64,000 nt of DNA from Leifsonia sp. ALI-44-B (GCF_001984125.1 NZ_MTQL01000007.1:124001-188000), one strand, 5' to 3'. Shown: positions 7,466-16,838, numbered from the stretch's first letter. Notes: a model not told the origin generated them from the letters alone. Numbers and translations are program-made.

Positions 7466-8262
7466 CGATTTCCCACACGCCCAAGCCCGGTTCGGCCTTG
7501 TGGCTCTACGCCCACCCGCGCCCGGATTCGTTCAACGGACAGCTTTTTCGCGCGGGGGTTCGGGCGCTGTCGGAGCACTGCAGCGTGACGACATCCGATC
7601 TGTATGCGCAGGGGTTCGACCCCGTTCTCGGCAATGGCGACCTCGGCGACCTCAGTGAGGAATCCGGAAACATCGGCGTGCTCGCCGGGGAGGCTTTCGC
7701 CCGAGGACAGGTTCCCGCTGACGTCCGCCACGAACAAGCCAAGCTCGCGGATGCCGAGTTGCTCGTCATCCAGTTTCCGCTGTGGTGGTACGGCACGCCC
7801 GCCATCCTGAAGGGCTGGTTCGACCGCGTGCTGACGGCCGGGTTCGCCTACGGTGACCTCGACCCAGAACTCGGAGCGCCGCGACGCTACGGCGACGGGG
7901 GTCTCGCTGGGCGCCGCGCGCTCATCGTGGTGACGGCGGGCGAGGATGAGCGCTCGATCGGCGAGCGCGGCATCAGCGGCGATCTCGACTCGCTGCTCTT
8001 CCCCCTGACGCACGGCGTGCTCTGGTACGTCGGGATCGAAGCGCTCGAGCTGCACGTCATCCATGATGCCGACGACCTCGATGAGGCCGGGGTCGAACGA
8101 GAGATCGCGCGCCTCAACGAGCGGATCGACGGACTCAAGACCGAGACAGGACGGCCTTACCGCCGGCTCAAGGACGGCGACTATGCCGGAACGCGGGCGC
8201 TCGCTCCCGAGATTCTCCCCGGCCGCACCGACCTGTCCATCCACGTCGCCGACTCCGAATAG
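7462..8262 (+). CDS. NAD(P)H-dependent quinone oxidoreductase, flavodoxin-2 fold
   Basis: 266 residues of the NQO1/MdaB-type fold. WLYAHPRPDSFNGQL near the N-terminus is the FMN/FAD phosphate loop, and QFPLWWYGTPAILKGWFDRV at about 107-126 is the family signature around the flavin ring; TAGFAY follows. Such enzymes reduce quinones or azo and nitro compounds by two electrons and so avoid radical formation. The C-terminal 60 residues are longer than in the shortest members. Translationally coupled to tetR (4-base overlap), which suggests detoxification induced by its own substrate. Confidence 0.88.
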   Translation: MTISHTPKPGSALWLYAHPRPDSFNGQLFRAGVRALSEHCSVTTSDLYAQGFDPVLGNGDLGDLSEESGNIGVLAGEAFARGQVPADVRHEQAKLADAELLVIQFPLWWYGTPAILKGWFDRVLTAGFAYGDLDPELGAPRRYGDGGLAGRRALIVVTAGEDERSIGERGISGDLDSLLFPLTHGVLWYVGIEALELHVIHDADDLDEAGVEREIARLNERIDGLKTETGRPYRRLKDGDYAGTRALAPEILPGRTDLSIHVADSE

Positions 8263-8303
8263 GCGAAGCGAAGCTCAGCCCGGCTCGACGCGGGCAGACC
8301 GGC

Positions 8304-8327
8304 GGCGGGCGGCGGGCGGCGGGCGGC
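8304..8327 (+). repeat. (GGCGGGC)3 heptamer repeat
   Basis: Three perfect 7-base copies plus a partial fourth, between the quinone reductase stop and the end of the convergent small membrane-protein gene. Entirely G and C, likely slippage-derived. Confidence 0.7.
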
Positions 8328-8338
8328 ACAAAAGCCGA

Positions 8339-8641
8339 CTAGGCCCGGTGGCGCCACTCGTCGAGGAACGACTCTACGGTGTGGGTGTCGAGATCGGCAC
8401 GAACGAGGGCGATCAGGCGATCGGCTTCTTCGACATCCATGCCACCCATGCGGAGGACATCACGGCCCGTGTCGGTTCGGCGCACCACGACGTCGGTTCC
8501 CTTCCACTCGGGGCCTGCGCCGAAGAAGAACGCCGAGACGAACGAGAGCACCCAACGCAGAAACACCAGAACCGTAGAGCGGCTGGTGGGGACGAGTTCG
8601 GCGGCGAGGGCGGTCGAGGCAGGCATCTCCGTCATGGACAT
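8339..8641 (-). CDS. Small membrane protein of unknown function
   Basis: 100 residues with one clear membrane segment, TVLVFLRWVLSFVSAFFFG (about 23-41), and a charged cytoplasmic tail containing DVVVRRTDTGRDVLR and a helical EEADRLIALVRADL. I do not recognise a named family. Two start codons are possible, 8641 and 8635; GCAGGA lies so close to the first that the second may be favoured, while GGAGG further upstream fits the first. It is divergent from the DUF3817 gene, which also encodes a membrane protein. Confidence 0.6.
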   Translation of the reverse strand: MSMTEMPASTALAAELVPTSRSTVLVFLRWVLSFVSAFFFGAGPEWKGTDVVVRRTDTGRDVLRMGGMDVEEADRLIALVRADLDTHTVESFLDEWRHRA

Positions 8642-8764
8642 ATCCTGCCAGCCTCCGGCGAGCCGAACATTACTCACACATGACCGCGCAGCACTTTCAG
8701 AGATGCTCACGTTAGCCTCGAGGGGCGCTCGTCGCACCCTCGTTCCGCCGATCCGGGAGCCCTC

Positions 8765-9235
8765 ATGACCCCCAAAGCCCTCTTCCGCCTCTTCGCCGTC
8801 GCCGAAGCCATCACGTGGGCGCTGCTGCTCACGGGCATGTTCATCAAATACGTGCTGGATGCCGGGGGCTGGGGTGTGTCGATCGGCGGCGGCCTGCACG
8901 GCTTCGTGTTCCTCTGCTTCGTGGTGGTGGTCGTCTTCGTCGGCGTGAACCAGCGCTGGAAGATCGGCACGATGCTGCTCGGGCTCGTGTCGGCGGTCAT
9001 CCCGTTCGCCACCATCCCGTTCGAAATCGTGGCCGCCCGCCGCGGCCTCCTCGCCGGCCCCTGGCGCCGCCACGCCACCGGCGATCCGCGTGACAACAGC
9101 CTGCCGAACCGGGCCCTGCGCCTGGTGCTCGCGCGCCCCGTTCTCGTCGCTTCCATCGCGGCGGTCGGCGTCATCGTCGTCTTCGGTGCCCTGCTGATCG
9201 TCGGCCCGCCGGTCGGCGGCAGCGCGAGCGCCTAG
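8765..9235 (+). CDS. DUF3817 integral membrane protein
   Basis: 156 residues. The N-terminal 95 residues match DUF3817: LFRLFAVAEAITWALLLTGM, then GGGLHGFVFLCF and a third helix, GTMLLGLVSAVIPFATIPFE. A fourth hydrophobic segment, VLVASIAAVGVIVVFGALLI, ends the protein. DUF3817 proteins are small actinobacterial and proteobacterial membrane proteins with no established function. The stop is 6 bases from the end of the convergent BenE gene, so the two transcripts meet tail to tail with no obvious terminator. Confidence 0.8.
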   Translation: MTPKALFRLFAVAEAITWALLLTGMFIKYVLDAGGWGVSIGGGLHGFVFLCFVVVVVFVGVNQRWKIGTMLLGLVSAVIPFATIPFEIVAARRGLLAGPWRRHATGDPRDNSLPNRALRLVLARPVLVASIAAVGVIVVFGALLIVGPPVGGSASA

Positions 9236-9241
9236 AGCCGT

Positions 9242-10399
9242 TCAGCCGCGGCGCTTGACGCCGAGCCATCCCCACACGAGCAGCCCCGCACCCAAACCCC
9301 AGAACGCGCTCCCGATGCCCGCGATGACGACGCCGGATGCGACCACCAGGAACGTGATCGCCGCCGGAACCCGCAGGGGCGCATCCTCGAAAGCGGCCGT
9401 CACCCCGGTCAGGAACGCGCCGATGAGGGCCAGCCCGGCGACTGTCGCGATCAGCTCTGGCGGGGCATTGCGGATGAAGGCGGCGGCCGCCCCCGCGAAC
9501 AGCCCGAGCACGATGTAGACCGCCGCGCTCGACAGCGACGACACCCACCGCTTCGAGCGGTCGGGGTGCGCGTCGGGCCCCGCGGTCATGCCCGCCGACA
9601 GCGCCACCAGGTTCACGGCGTGCCCGCCGAAGGGTGCCGCGAGCAGGGACGCGACACCAGCCCCAACGAGAACCGGCCGGGCCGGGACATCCGTGTAGCC
9701 GAAGGTCTTGAGGATGGCGAAACCGGGGATGTTCTGGCTCGCCATCGTGACGATGTAGAGCGGGAGGGCGACGCTGACGATGACGAGCGGGTCGAAGACG
9801 GGCACCTGCGGAATGAGCGCGGGCAGCACGCCATCCGCGTCGTCGAAGGGGGCACCCGACGAGGCGATCACCATGCCGATGACGGCCACGACGAGCGCCG
9901 CGGGAACCGCCCAGCGCGGGGCGAGCCGGTAGAGCACCAGCCACACTACGATGACGGGCAGGGCGAAGGCCGGCAGCGAGACGGCCGCCGAGACGGGCGC
10001 GATGCAGAGCGGGAACAGGATGCCGGCGAGCATGGCCCCGGCCAACGGCGACGGGATGCGGCCGACCAGCCGCCCGAGCGCGGGCCACAATCCCGTGACG
10101 AGCAGCAGCACGCCGCACACGAGGAACGCGCCGACCGCGGCCTGGAACGTCGCAGCACTGCCGTGGGCGGCAACGAGGAGCGCGGCACCGGGCGTCGACC
10201 AGGCGAACGAGAGCGGCTGCCGGTAGCGCCACGACAGCACGGCCGCCAGGATGCCCTGCACGAGACACAGCGCCAACAGACCGGATGCCGCCTCGGCCGG
10301 TGTCGCGCCCATGGCCGTCAGTCCGGCCAGCACGATCGCGAACGTGCTGGCGAAGGCGATGGCGGCCCCGACGACGCCGGCGATGAGCGGTTGGATCAT
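9242..10399 (-). CDS. benE: BenE-family benzoate:proton symporter
   Basis: 385 residues, about 12 hydrophobic segments. The opening GVVGAAIAFASTFAIVLAGL and the segment SFAWSTPGAALLVA, together with GFAILKTFGYTDVPARP and HAVNLVALSAGM, match the BenE family, a branch of the nucleobase-ascorbate transporter fold that imports benzoate. No benzoate catabolic gene is nearby, so the true substrate may be another aromatic or purine-like acid. ATG 10399 is chosen because GGGAG is 6 bases upstream; the longer in-frame reading to 10438 lacks homology. Divergent from the rhamnose operon. Confidence 0.85.
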   Translation of the reverse strand: MIQPLIAGVVGAAIAFASTFAIVLAGLTAMGATPAEAASGLLALCLVQGILAAVLSWRYRQPLSFAWSTPGAALLVAAHGSAATFQAAVGAFLVCGVLLLVTGLWPALGRLVGRIPSPLAGAMLAGILFPLCIAPVSAAVSLPAFALPVIVVWLVLYRLAPRWAVPAALVVAVIGMVIASSGAPFDDADGVLPALIPQVPVFDPLVIVSVALPLYIVTMASQNIPGFAILKTFGYTDVPARPVLVGAGVASLLAAPFGGHAVNLVALSAGMTAGPDAHPDRSKRWVSSLSSAAVYIVLGLFAGAAAAFIRNAPPELIATVAGLALIGAFLTGVTAAFEDAPLRVPAAITFLVVASGVVIAGIGSAFWGLGAGLLVWGWLGVKRRG

Positions 10400-10595
10400 G
10401 CGGGCTCCCGGGTGTCGGTCATGCGGCGGCCACCCCATCGTCGCCCGAGTTTTGGCCTACTCTACCGGCGCGCGGGCAGGCATCCGGCGCGGAACCGACG
10501 TCAGGCCACAGAGATGCGCGGCGATTCGCGGACCCGCCGCGTGCGAAAGAATGGACGGGCGCACCCGGCGTTCGTGTAACGGTTGCGCATCAGAC

Positions 10596-10625
10596 TTGAC
10601 GACGGGCCGCGCCCGGCCGTAAAGT
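10596..10625 (+). promoter_or_regulatory. Promoter of the rhamnose transport operon
   Basis: TTGACG at 10596-10601 and TAAAGT at 10620-10625 are 18 bases apart, a good sigma-70-type match. The operator at 10643 would lie just downstream of the transcription start. Confidence 0.65.
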
Positions 10626-10642
10626 CATAACGATCCCGCCGT

Positions 10643-10654
10643 TGAAACGATTCA
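10643..10654. promoter_or_regulatory. Rhamnose-regulon operator 1 (TGAAACGATTCA)
   Basis: This dyad, flanked by T on its left, is of the type bound by LacI-family repressors (TGAAACGNTTCA). The same 12 bases recur upstream of rhaI and rhaM, which makes chance unlikely. No LacI gene lies beside this locus, so the regulator is encoded elsewhere. Confidence 0.75.
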
Positions 10655-10690
10655 TCGGCGGTCCGACCTCACCGTGGAGGAAGCAAGTCA

Positions 10691-12223
10691 ATGACGACTC
10701 CCATCGACACCGCAGAGCCGACCGGCCCGGCCGCGCTCGAATTGCGCGACGTGGGCAAGGCCTTCGGCGCCGTCGTCGCCCTGAAGTCCGCGACGCTCAC
10801 CGTGCGCATGAACAGCATCCACGCCCTCGTCGGCGAGAATGGTGCCGGCAAGTCCACGCTCGTGAAGATCGTCGCCGGCCTCTACCAGCGCGACTCGGGC
10901 GAATTCCGCCTGCGCGGCGAAGACGTCGACTTCCGCTCCACCGCCGAGTCCAAGGCCGCCGGCATCGCCGTCATCTATCAGGAGCCGACCCTCTTCCCCG
11001 ACCTGTCGGTCACCGAGAACATCTTCATGGGCCGCCAGCCCACCAACCGTTTCGGCCGCATCGACCGCAAGGCCATGCGCTCAGAGGCCCAGGGCCTGTT
11101 CGAACGCCTGGGCGTGCGCATCGACCCCGACCGCCCCGCCGAGGGCCTGTCGATCGCCGACCAGCAGATCATCGAGATCGCCAAGGCCATCTCGCTCGAC
11201 GCCCGCGTGCTCATCATGGACGAACCCACCGCCGCGCTCTCGGGCGTCGAAGTCGACCGCCTCTTCGCCGTGGCCCGCAGCCTGCGCGACGAGGGCCGCG
11301 CGCTCGTCTTCATCTCGCACCGCTTCGAAGAGGTCTTCGCGCTCTGCGACATGATCACCGTCATGCGCGACGGCTCCTACATCTCGACCGACGCCATCAG
11401 CGACACGAGCGTCGACGAGATCGTGCGCCGCATGGTGGGCCGCGACGTGACCGACCTGTTCCCGAAGCAGGAGACCACGGTCGGCGACACGCTCCTCGAG
11501 GTACGCGACCTGAACTCCGCCGGCATCTTCTCCGATATCTCCTTCGAGGTCAGAGCGGGCGAGATCGTCGGCCTGGCCGGGCTCGTGGGCGCCGGCCGCA
11601 GCGAGGTGGCCCGCGCCGTCTTCGGTGTGGATGGCTACGACTCGGGTTCGGTGACGCTGAAGGGCAAGGCCATCCCGAAGAAGAATCCGACGGCCGCCAT
11701 GGCGCGGGGAATCGCGCTGGTGCCCGAAGATCGCCGCAAGCAGGGACTCGTGCTCGATTCATCCGTGTCCCACAACACGACCATGGCCATCCGCACGAAG
11801 CTGGCCAAGATGGGCCTGATCACGAACGGCGCCGAGAACCAGGCCGCCAAGGTGTGGGCATCGCGCCTCGAGGTGAAGACGGCCGCGCTCGACACGCCCG
11901 TCGGCACCCTCTCGGGCGGCAACCAGCAGAAGGTCGTGCTCGGCAAGTGGCTGGCCACGCACCCCGACATCCTGATCATCGACGAGCCGACGCGCGGCAT
12001 CGACGTCGGCACCAAGAGCGAAGTGCACCGCCTGCTGTCGCAGCTCGCGGGCGAAGGCATGGGAATTCTCATGATCTCGTCCGAGCTGCCCGAGGTGCTC
12101 GGCATGGCCGACCGCGTGCTCGTCATGCGCGAGGGCCGCATCACCGCGCATCTCGACCGCAGCGTCGCCGACGCCGAATCCGTCATGTTCGCCGCCACCC
12201 ACGCCGAGGAGCTTCAGCCGTGA
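10691..12223 (+). CDS. rhaT: L-rhamnose ABC transporter, ATP-binding protein
   Basis: 510 residues with two fused ATPase domains, as in CUT2 sugar importers. The first has Walker A GENGAGKST at 48-56, a Q-loop (YQEP) and Walker B VLIMDEPTAALS; the second has a degenerate Walker A region (GLVGAGRSE), signature LSGGNQQK and Walker B ILIIDEPTRG. Energises uptake through the two permeases that follow. The rhamnose assignment comes from context: rhaS, rhaI and rhaM lie downstream and share operators. First gene of a four-gene operon; the permease start (GTG) overlaps its stop by 4 bases. Confidence 0.9.
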   Translation: MTTPIDTAEPTGPAALELRDVGKAFGAVVALKSATLTVRMNSIHALVGENGAGKSTLVKIVAGLYQRDSGEFRLRGEDVDFRSTAESKAAGIAVIYQEPTLFPDLSVTENIFMGRQPTNRFGRIDRKAMRSEAQGLFERLGVRIDPDRPAEGLSIADQQIIEIAKAISLDARVLIMDEPTAALSGVEVDRLFAVARSLRDEGRALVFISHRFEEVFALCDMITVMRDGSYISTDAISDTSVDEIVRRMVGRDVTDLFPKQETTVGDTLLEVRDLNSAGIFSDISFEVRAGEIVGLAGLVGAGRSEVARAVFGVDGYDSGSVTLKGKAIPKKNPTAAMARGIALVPEDRRKQGLVLDSSVSHNTTMAIRTKLAKMGLITNGAENQAAKVWASRLEVKTAALDTPVGTLSGGNQQKVVLGKWLATHPDILIIDEPTRGIDVGTKSEVHRLLSQLAGEGMGILMISSELPEVLGMADRVLVMREGRITAHLDRSVADAESVMFAATHAEELQP

Positions 12224-13284
12224 CATCCGTAGCCACCCCCGATACGCGGCGCACCAACGCCCCGGGCCCCAAGAAGGGCAACGCGCTCACCGCGGGCATC
12301 GGGCATTTCTTCAAGGCCCGCGAGACCAGCATCCTGATCGCCATCGTCGTGGTCGTCGTGGTCGCCACGACCAAGAACCCGTCCTTCGTGTTCTCGACCG
12401 ACGGCTGGCGCGACCTGCTGCTGACGCCCTCGATCCTCGTGCTCGTGGCCGTCGGCCAGGCCATGGTGATCATCACGCGCAGCGTCGACCTGTCCGTCGG
12501 TTCGACGCTCGGCCTGACCGCCTACCTGACCGGCCGCCTGTTCATCGACGTGCCGGGCATCCCGATCATCGTCGTCTTCGTGGCCGGCGTCGCGTTCGGC
12601 GCGTTCCTCGGCCTGATCAACGGCGCGCTCGTGGCCTTCGCCAAGGTGCCCGCGCTCGTGATCACGCTCGGCACGCTCTACGCCTACCGCGGCATCAACG
12701 TGCTGTGGGCGGGCAGCGATCGCATCAACGCCTCCGACCTGCCGAAGCCCTTCCTGGCCCTCGGAACCGGATCGATTCTCAGCATTCCGCTGCTCACCAT
12801 CCTGGCGCTCATCGTGCTCGTCATCGCCGCCTGGTACATGCGCAACACGCGCGGCGGCCGCGAGTTCTATGCCATCGGCAGCGACCCGGATGCAGCCAAG
12901 CTCTACGGCCTGCGCGTGACGCGTCGCATCCTGCTCGCGTTCGTAGCCTCCGGCGCCCTCGCCGGACTCGCGGGCGTGCTCTACGCGGCCCGCTACGGCA
13001 CCGTCAACTCGCAGGCCGGTTCGGGCTGGGAGCTCGACGCAGTCGGCGCGGCGGTCATCGGCGGCGTCGCCATCTTCGGCGGCTCGGGCACCGTCTGGGG
13101 CGCGGCCCTCGGCGCCGTGCTGCTGCTCACCATCAACCGGGCGCTGCCCATCATCGGGGTGCCCGACTTCTGGCAGCGCGCCGTGGTCGGCGTGCTCATC
13201 ATCGGCGCGATCGTGCTCGACCGCCTGCTCTCACTCCGACAATCCCGCAAACTCCTCGAGGCGAGGGACGACACCGATGTCTGA
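12220..13284 (+). CDS. rhaP: L-rhamnose ABC transporter, permease 1
   Basis: 354 residues, about nine hydrophobic segments, CUT2 permease family (BPD_transp_2). Diagnostic stretches are VDLSVGSTLGLTAY, the ATPase-contacting loop GREFYAIGSDPDAAKLYGL and AVIGGVAIFGGSGTVWGA. It pairs with the next gene to form the membrane channel, as RhaP and RhaQ do in rhizobia. Translation begins at GTG 12220, inside the ATPase stop region, and its own end overlaps the next start by 8 bases, so expression of the importer parts is tightly coupled. Confidence 0.88.
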   Translation: MTSVATPDTRRTNAPGPKKGNALTAGIGHFFKARETSILIAIVVVVVVATTKNPSFVFSTDGWRDLLLTPSILVLVAVGQAMVIITRSVDLSVGSTLGLTAYLTGRLFIDVPGIPIIVVFVAGVAFGAFLGLINGALVAFAKVPALVITLGTLYAYRGINVLWAGSDRINASDLPKPFLALGTGSILSIPLLTILALIVLVIAAWYMRNTRGGREFYAIGSDPDAAKLYGLRVTRRILLAFVASGALAGLAGVLYAARYGTVNSQAGSGWELDAVGAAVIGGVAIFGGSGTVWGAALGAVLLLTINRALPIIGVPDFWQRAVVGVLIIGAIVLDRLLSLRQSRKLLEARDDTDV

Positions 13285-14380
13285 TTCCACGAAGACCACC
13301 GTGACCCCCGAGTCACTGAACCCGTCCGGGCGCGCGGATGCTCAGGCATCCGTTCGCACCTACCGCGACTACGGCACACCGCTGTGGCGACGCATCCTGC
13401 TGACCCGCGAGATGGCCATTATCGCCCTGCTGCTCGTCGTGATCGTCGTCGCGATCTCGACCGTGCGCGGCTTTGACCGGCCCATCACGATCACCTACCT
13501 GCTGCTCGACGTGGCCCCCATCCTGCTGATCGCGCTGCCGATGACCCTCGTGATCATCACGGGCGAGATCGACCTGTCTGTGGCCTCGATCGTGGGCTTG
13601 TCGAGCGTGCTGCTCGGAACCCTGACGCAGGCCGGCTGGCCGCTCGAGGCCGCGGCGCTCTTCGCCCTCGTCGCGGGTGCGCTCGGCGGTGCGCTCAACG
13701 GCTTCCTCATCACGGTCGTGGGGCTGCCATCGCTCGCCGTCACCATCGGCACGCTCGCGCTCTATCGCGGCCTGGCGGTCGGCCTGCTCGGCACCACGGC
13801 CGTCACCGACTGGCCCGAGTTCTGGACCGACCTCGCCAAAGCCAAGATCGGCGACTCCCCGTTCCCCGTCATCATGATCCCGTTCGTGCTGCTGGCGATC
13901 GTCTTCATCGTGCTGCTGCACTTCACGCCCTTCGGCCGCGGCATCTTCGCGATCGGCTTGAACGACGAGGCCGCCTCGTTCTCGGGCGTCAACGTGGCCC
14001 GCACCAAGTTCATCCTGTTCGTGCTCACGGGCGTCGTGTCGGCCTTCGCGGGCATCTACTTCACGCTGCGCTTCGGCAGCGCCCGCGGTGACAACGCCAC
14101 GGGCCTCGAGCTACAGGTCATCGCGGCCGTGCTGCTCGGCGGCGTCTCGATCTTCGGCGGCCGCGGTGCCATGCACGGCGTGATCGCCGGTGTGCTGTTG
14201 ATCGGCGTGCTGGCCTCGGCCCTGCGCCTCGCCAACGTCACGTCGGATGTCATCAACATCATCACGGGAGTGCTGCTCGTGCTCTCGGTGGTGTCCGCAA
14301 GCTTCCTCGCCTGGCTGTCCAAGAAGCGGCAGCGACCCGGCGGGAGAAAACGAGGAGCAGTCTCCGCGGCCCAGGCGTAG
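13277..14380 (+). CDS. rhaQ: L-rhamnose ABC transporter, permease 2
   Basis: 367 residues, second CUT2 permease. Conserved stretches include GEIDLSVASIVGLSS, GRGIFAIGLNDEAASFSGV (coupling loop) and AAVLLGGVSIFGGRGAMHG. The tail is basic (KKRQRPGGRKRG), fitting an inside C-terminus. It is only distantly similar to permease 1, consistent with a heterodimeric channel. A 58-base gap with a strong ribosome site separates it from rhaS. Confidence 0.88.
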   Translation: MSDSTKTTVTPESLNPSGRADAQASVRTYRDYGTPLWRRILLTREMAIIALLLVVIVVAISTVRGFDRPITITYLLLDVAPILLIALPMTLVIITGEIDLSVASIVGLSSVLLGTLTQAGWPLEAAALFALVAGALGGALNGFLITVVGLPSLAVTIGTLALYRGLAVGLLGTTAVTDWPEFWTDLAKAKIGDSPFPVIMIPFVLLAIVFIVLLHFTPFGRGIFAIGLNDEAASFSGVNVARTKFILFVLTGVVSAFAGIYFTLRFGSARGDNATGLELQVIAAVLLGGVSIFGGRGAMHGVIAGVLLIGVLASALRLANVTSDVINIITGVLLVLSVVSASFLAWLSKKRQRPGGRKRGAVSAAQA

Positions 14381-14438
14381 GCGCACCTTTTTGTCGATGC
14401 ACTCACATCGACCCACCCCATTGAAAGGAAGAACAAGG

Positions 14439-15494
14439 ATGTTGTTTCACACACGTAACTCGGGTGCAGCCCGGGTCAGCGCGATCGCCGCACTCGCGGT
14501 GAGCGTCGCCCTCGTCGCCACCGCCTGTTCGGGTGGTTCGACGGGTGGCTCCGGCGGCGGCGGCGAGGGTGGAGGCGGCGGAGACGTCACCGTGACCTTC
14601 CTGCCGAAGAACCTCGGTAACCCGTACTTCGACACCAGCTCAAAGGGTGGCAAGGCCGCCGTCGAGGAATTCGGCGGCACCTTCCAGGAGGTCGGCCCCT
14701 CTGAGGCGACCCCCGACGCCCAGGTCAGCTACATCAACACCGCCACGCAGCAGGCCGTCTCGGCGCTCGTCGTCTCGGCGAACGACCCGAAGGCCATCTG
14801 CGACGCCCTCAACGAGGCCCGCGACGCCGACGTCAAGGTCGTCACGTTCGACTCGGACACCAACACCGACTGCCGCGACATCTTCATCAACCAGGCCAGC
14901 GCCGAAGGCATCGCCAAGGCCCAGGTCGACCTGATCACGGAGCAGATCGGCGACTCGGGCGAGATCGCCATCCTGTCGGCCGCCGCCAACGCGACCAACC
15001 AGAACGCCTGGATCGAACTGATGAAGGAAGATCTGGCCGCCAACCACCCGAACGTGAAGCTCGTCGACACCGTCTATGGCGACGACGACGACCAGACCTC
15101 GTTCGACAAGACCGCCGCCCTGCTGCAGAGCCACCCGAACCTTAAGGGCATCGTCTCGCCCACCACGGTCGGCATCGCTGCCGCCGCGCGTTACCTGCAG
15201 ACCTCTGAATACAAGGGCAAGGTCTCGCTGACCGGTCTCGGCACGCCGAACCAGATGCGCGACTTCGTCGAGGACGGCACCGTCACGGCCTTCGCGCTGT
15301 GGAACCCGGAGGAGCTCGGCTACCTGGCCGCGTTCGCCGCCGACGCGCTCGTCAAGGGCGACATCACGGGCAAGTCGGGCGACAAGTTCGACGCCGGCGA
15401 CCTCGGTTCGTTCGAGGTCGGCGAAGACGGCGTCGTCCTCTTGGGCGACCCGACCGTGTTCAACAAGGAGAACATCGGGGACTTCGACTTCTAA
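14439..15494 (+). CDS. rhaS: L-rhamnose-binding lipoprotein
   Basis: 351 residues. A lipoprotein signal peptide ends at the lipobox VATAC, followed by a Gly/Ser-rich linker; the rest is a type-I periplasmic-binding fold (TVTFLPKNLGNPYFD, IFINQASAEGIAKAQVD). The closing GDPTVFNKENIGDFDF is a tail shared with the RhaS/LsrB subgroup. It captures the sugar outside the membrane and delivers it to RhaP/RhaQ. AAAGGAAG precedes ATG 14439. A strong hairpin at 15510-15546 ends the operon just after it. Confidence 0.88.
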   Translation: MLFHTRNSGAARVSAIAALAVSVALVATACSGGSTGGSGGGGEGGGGGDVTVTFLPKNLGNPYFDTSSKGGKAAVEEFGGTFQEVGPSEATPDAQVSYINTATQQAVSALVVSANDPKAICDALNEARDADVKVVTFDSDTNTDCRDIFINQASAEGIAKAQVDLITEQIGDSGEIAILSAAANATNQNAWIELMKEDLAANHPNVKLVDTVYGDDDDQTSFDKTAALLQSHPNLKGIVSPTTVGIAAAARYLQTSEYKGKVSLTGLGTPNQMRDFVEDGTVTAFALWNPEELGYLAAFAADALVKGDITGKSGDKFDAGDLGSFEVGEDGVVLLGDPTVFNKENIGDFDF

Positions 15495-15509
15495 GTCGTC
15501 GACCCGCTC

Positions 15510-15546
15510 ACGTCTGGCCGGCAGAGGTGGTCTGCCGGCCAGACGT
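15510..15546 (+). terminator. Hairpin terminator after rhaS
   Basis: A perfect 15-base-pair stem (ACGTCTGGCCGGCAG paired with its complement at 15532-15546) around a 7-base loop, 16 bases after the rhaS stop. There is no U-run, as is common in high-GC Actinobacteria. It separates the transporter operon from the rhaI promoter. Confidence 0.8.
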
Positions 15547-15572
15547 CTTCACCGCCCCTCGTGCGGTACGAT

Positions 15573-15584
15573 TGAAACGATTCA
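15573..15584. promoter_or_regulatory. Rhamnose-regulon operator 2 (TGAAACGATTCA)
   Basis: Identical to the sites at 10643 and 17305, here within ATTGAAACGATTCAAG. A possible -10 TACGAT (15567-15572) directly abuts it, so a bound repressor would block the rhaI promoter. Confidence 0.75.
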
Positions 15585-15668
15585 AGAACGGGTGGATGTT
15601 TGCATCCCCCGCTTCGACACATTCGGCTGTCGCCCCCGAGACGAGCCACAAGCAGTAGAGAGAAGCAC

Positions 15669-16838
15669 ATGACAACCTCGTTCGAAACCGTGGCCCCGCT
15701 GCTCGCGCAGCAGGCCATCGAGCTCCCCTCCTGGGCATTCGGCAACTCGGGCACCCGCTTCCGCGTCTTCGGCTCGCCCGGCACCGCCCGCGACCCCTAC
15801 GAGAAGATCGCGGATGCCGCCAAGGTGCACGAGCTCACGGGCCTCGCCCCCACCGTCGCCCTCCACATCCCGTGGGACGTCGTGGACGACTTCGGCCAGC
15901 TGCGCGAATACGCCAACGGCCTGGGCGTCGAACTCGGAACGATCAACAGCAACACGTTCCAGGACGACGACTACAAGCTCGGCTCGGTCACGCACTCCGA
16001 CCCCGTCATCCGCCAGAAAGCCATCGACCACCACCTGCGCTGCATCGACATCATGCACCAGACCGGTTCGCGCGACCTGAAGATCTGGCTCGCCGACGGC
16101 ACCAACTACCCGGGGCAGGATGACATCCGCGCTCGTCAGGACCGGCTCGCCGACTCACTGCAGCAGATCTATGCGGGCCTCGGCGACGACCAGCGCCTCG
16201 TGCTCGAGTACAAGTTCTTCGAGCCCGCGTTCTATCACACCGACGTTCCCGACTGGGGCACGTCCTACGCCCACACGGTCGCACTCGGCGACAAGGCGCT
16301 CGTATGCCTCGACACGGGCCATCACGCGCCCGGCACCAACATCGAGTTCATCGTCGCGCAGCTGCTGCGCCTCGGAAAGCTCGGCTCGTTCGACTTCAAC
16401 TCGCGCTTCTACGCCGACGACGACCTGATCGTGGGCGCGGCCGACCCGTTCCAGCTGTTCCGCATCCTCGCCGAGGTCATCCGCGGCGGCGGGTTCGGGC
16501 CCGATTCGGGCGTGGCCTTCATGCTCGACCAGTGCCACAACATCGAGCAGAAGATCCCCGGCCAGATGCGTTCGGTGCTCAACGTGCAAGAGATGACGGC
16601 GCGTGCGCTGCTCATCGACCGCGAGGCCCTGTCCGCGGCGCAGGCGGCGGGCGACGTGCTCGGCGCCCACGGCATTCTGATGGATGCCTTCTACCGCGAC
16701 GTGCGACCCGACCTCGCCGCGTGGCGTGAATCCCGTGGCCTGCCGGCCGATCCGATGGCCGCCTATGCAGCGTCCGGCCACCAGGAGAAGATCGCGGCCG
16801 AGCGCGTCGGCGGCGCACAGGCCAGCTGGGGCGCCTAA
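15669..16838 (+). CDS. rhaI: L-rhamnose isomerase
   Basis: 389 residues, TIM-barrel sugar isomerase of the RhaI type (Pseudomonas stutzeri/rhizobial), not the unrelated E. coli RhaA. It interconverts L-rhamnose and L-rhamnulose using divalent metals. Metal and substrate residues are visible in LEYKFFEPAFYHTDVP (Glu), CLDTGHHAPGTN (Asp, His) and DFNSRFYADDDL (Asp cluster). Start ATG 15669 follows GAGAGAAG. It has its own operator and terminator, so it is a single-gene unit of the rhamnose regulon. A rhamnulokinase-like gene lies at 40.5 kb; no aldolase gene is present in the window. Confidence 0.88.
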   Translation: MTTSFETVAPLLAQQAIELPSWAFGNSGTRFRVFGSPGTARDPYEKIADAAKVHELTGLAPTVALHIPWDVVDDFGQLREYANGLGVELGTINSNTFQDDDYKLGSVTHSDPVIRQKAIDHHLRCIDIMHQTGSRDLKIWLADGTNYPGQDDIRARQDRLADSLQQIYAGLGDDQRLVLEYKFFEPAFYHTDVPDWGTSYAHTVALGDKALVCLDTGHHAPGTNIEFIVAQLLRLGKLGSFDFNSRFYADDDLIVGAADPFQLFRILAEVIRGGGFGPDSGVAFMLDQCHNIEQKIPGQMRSVLNVQEMTARALLIDREALSAAQAAGDVLGAHGILMDAFYRDVRPDLAAWRESRGLPADPMAAYAASGHQEKIAAERVGGAQASWGA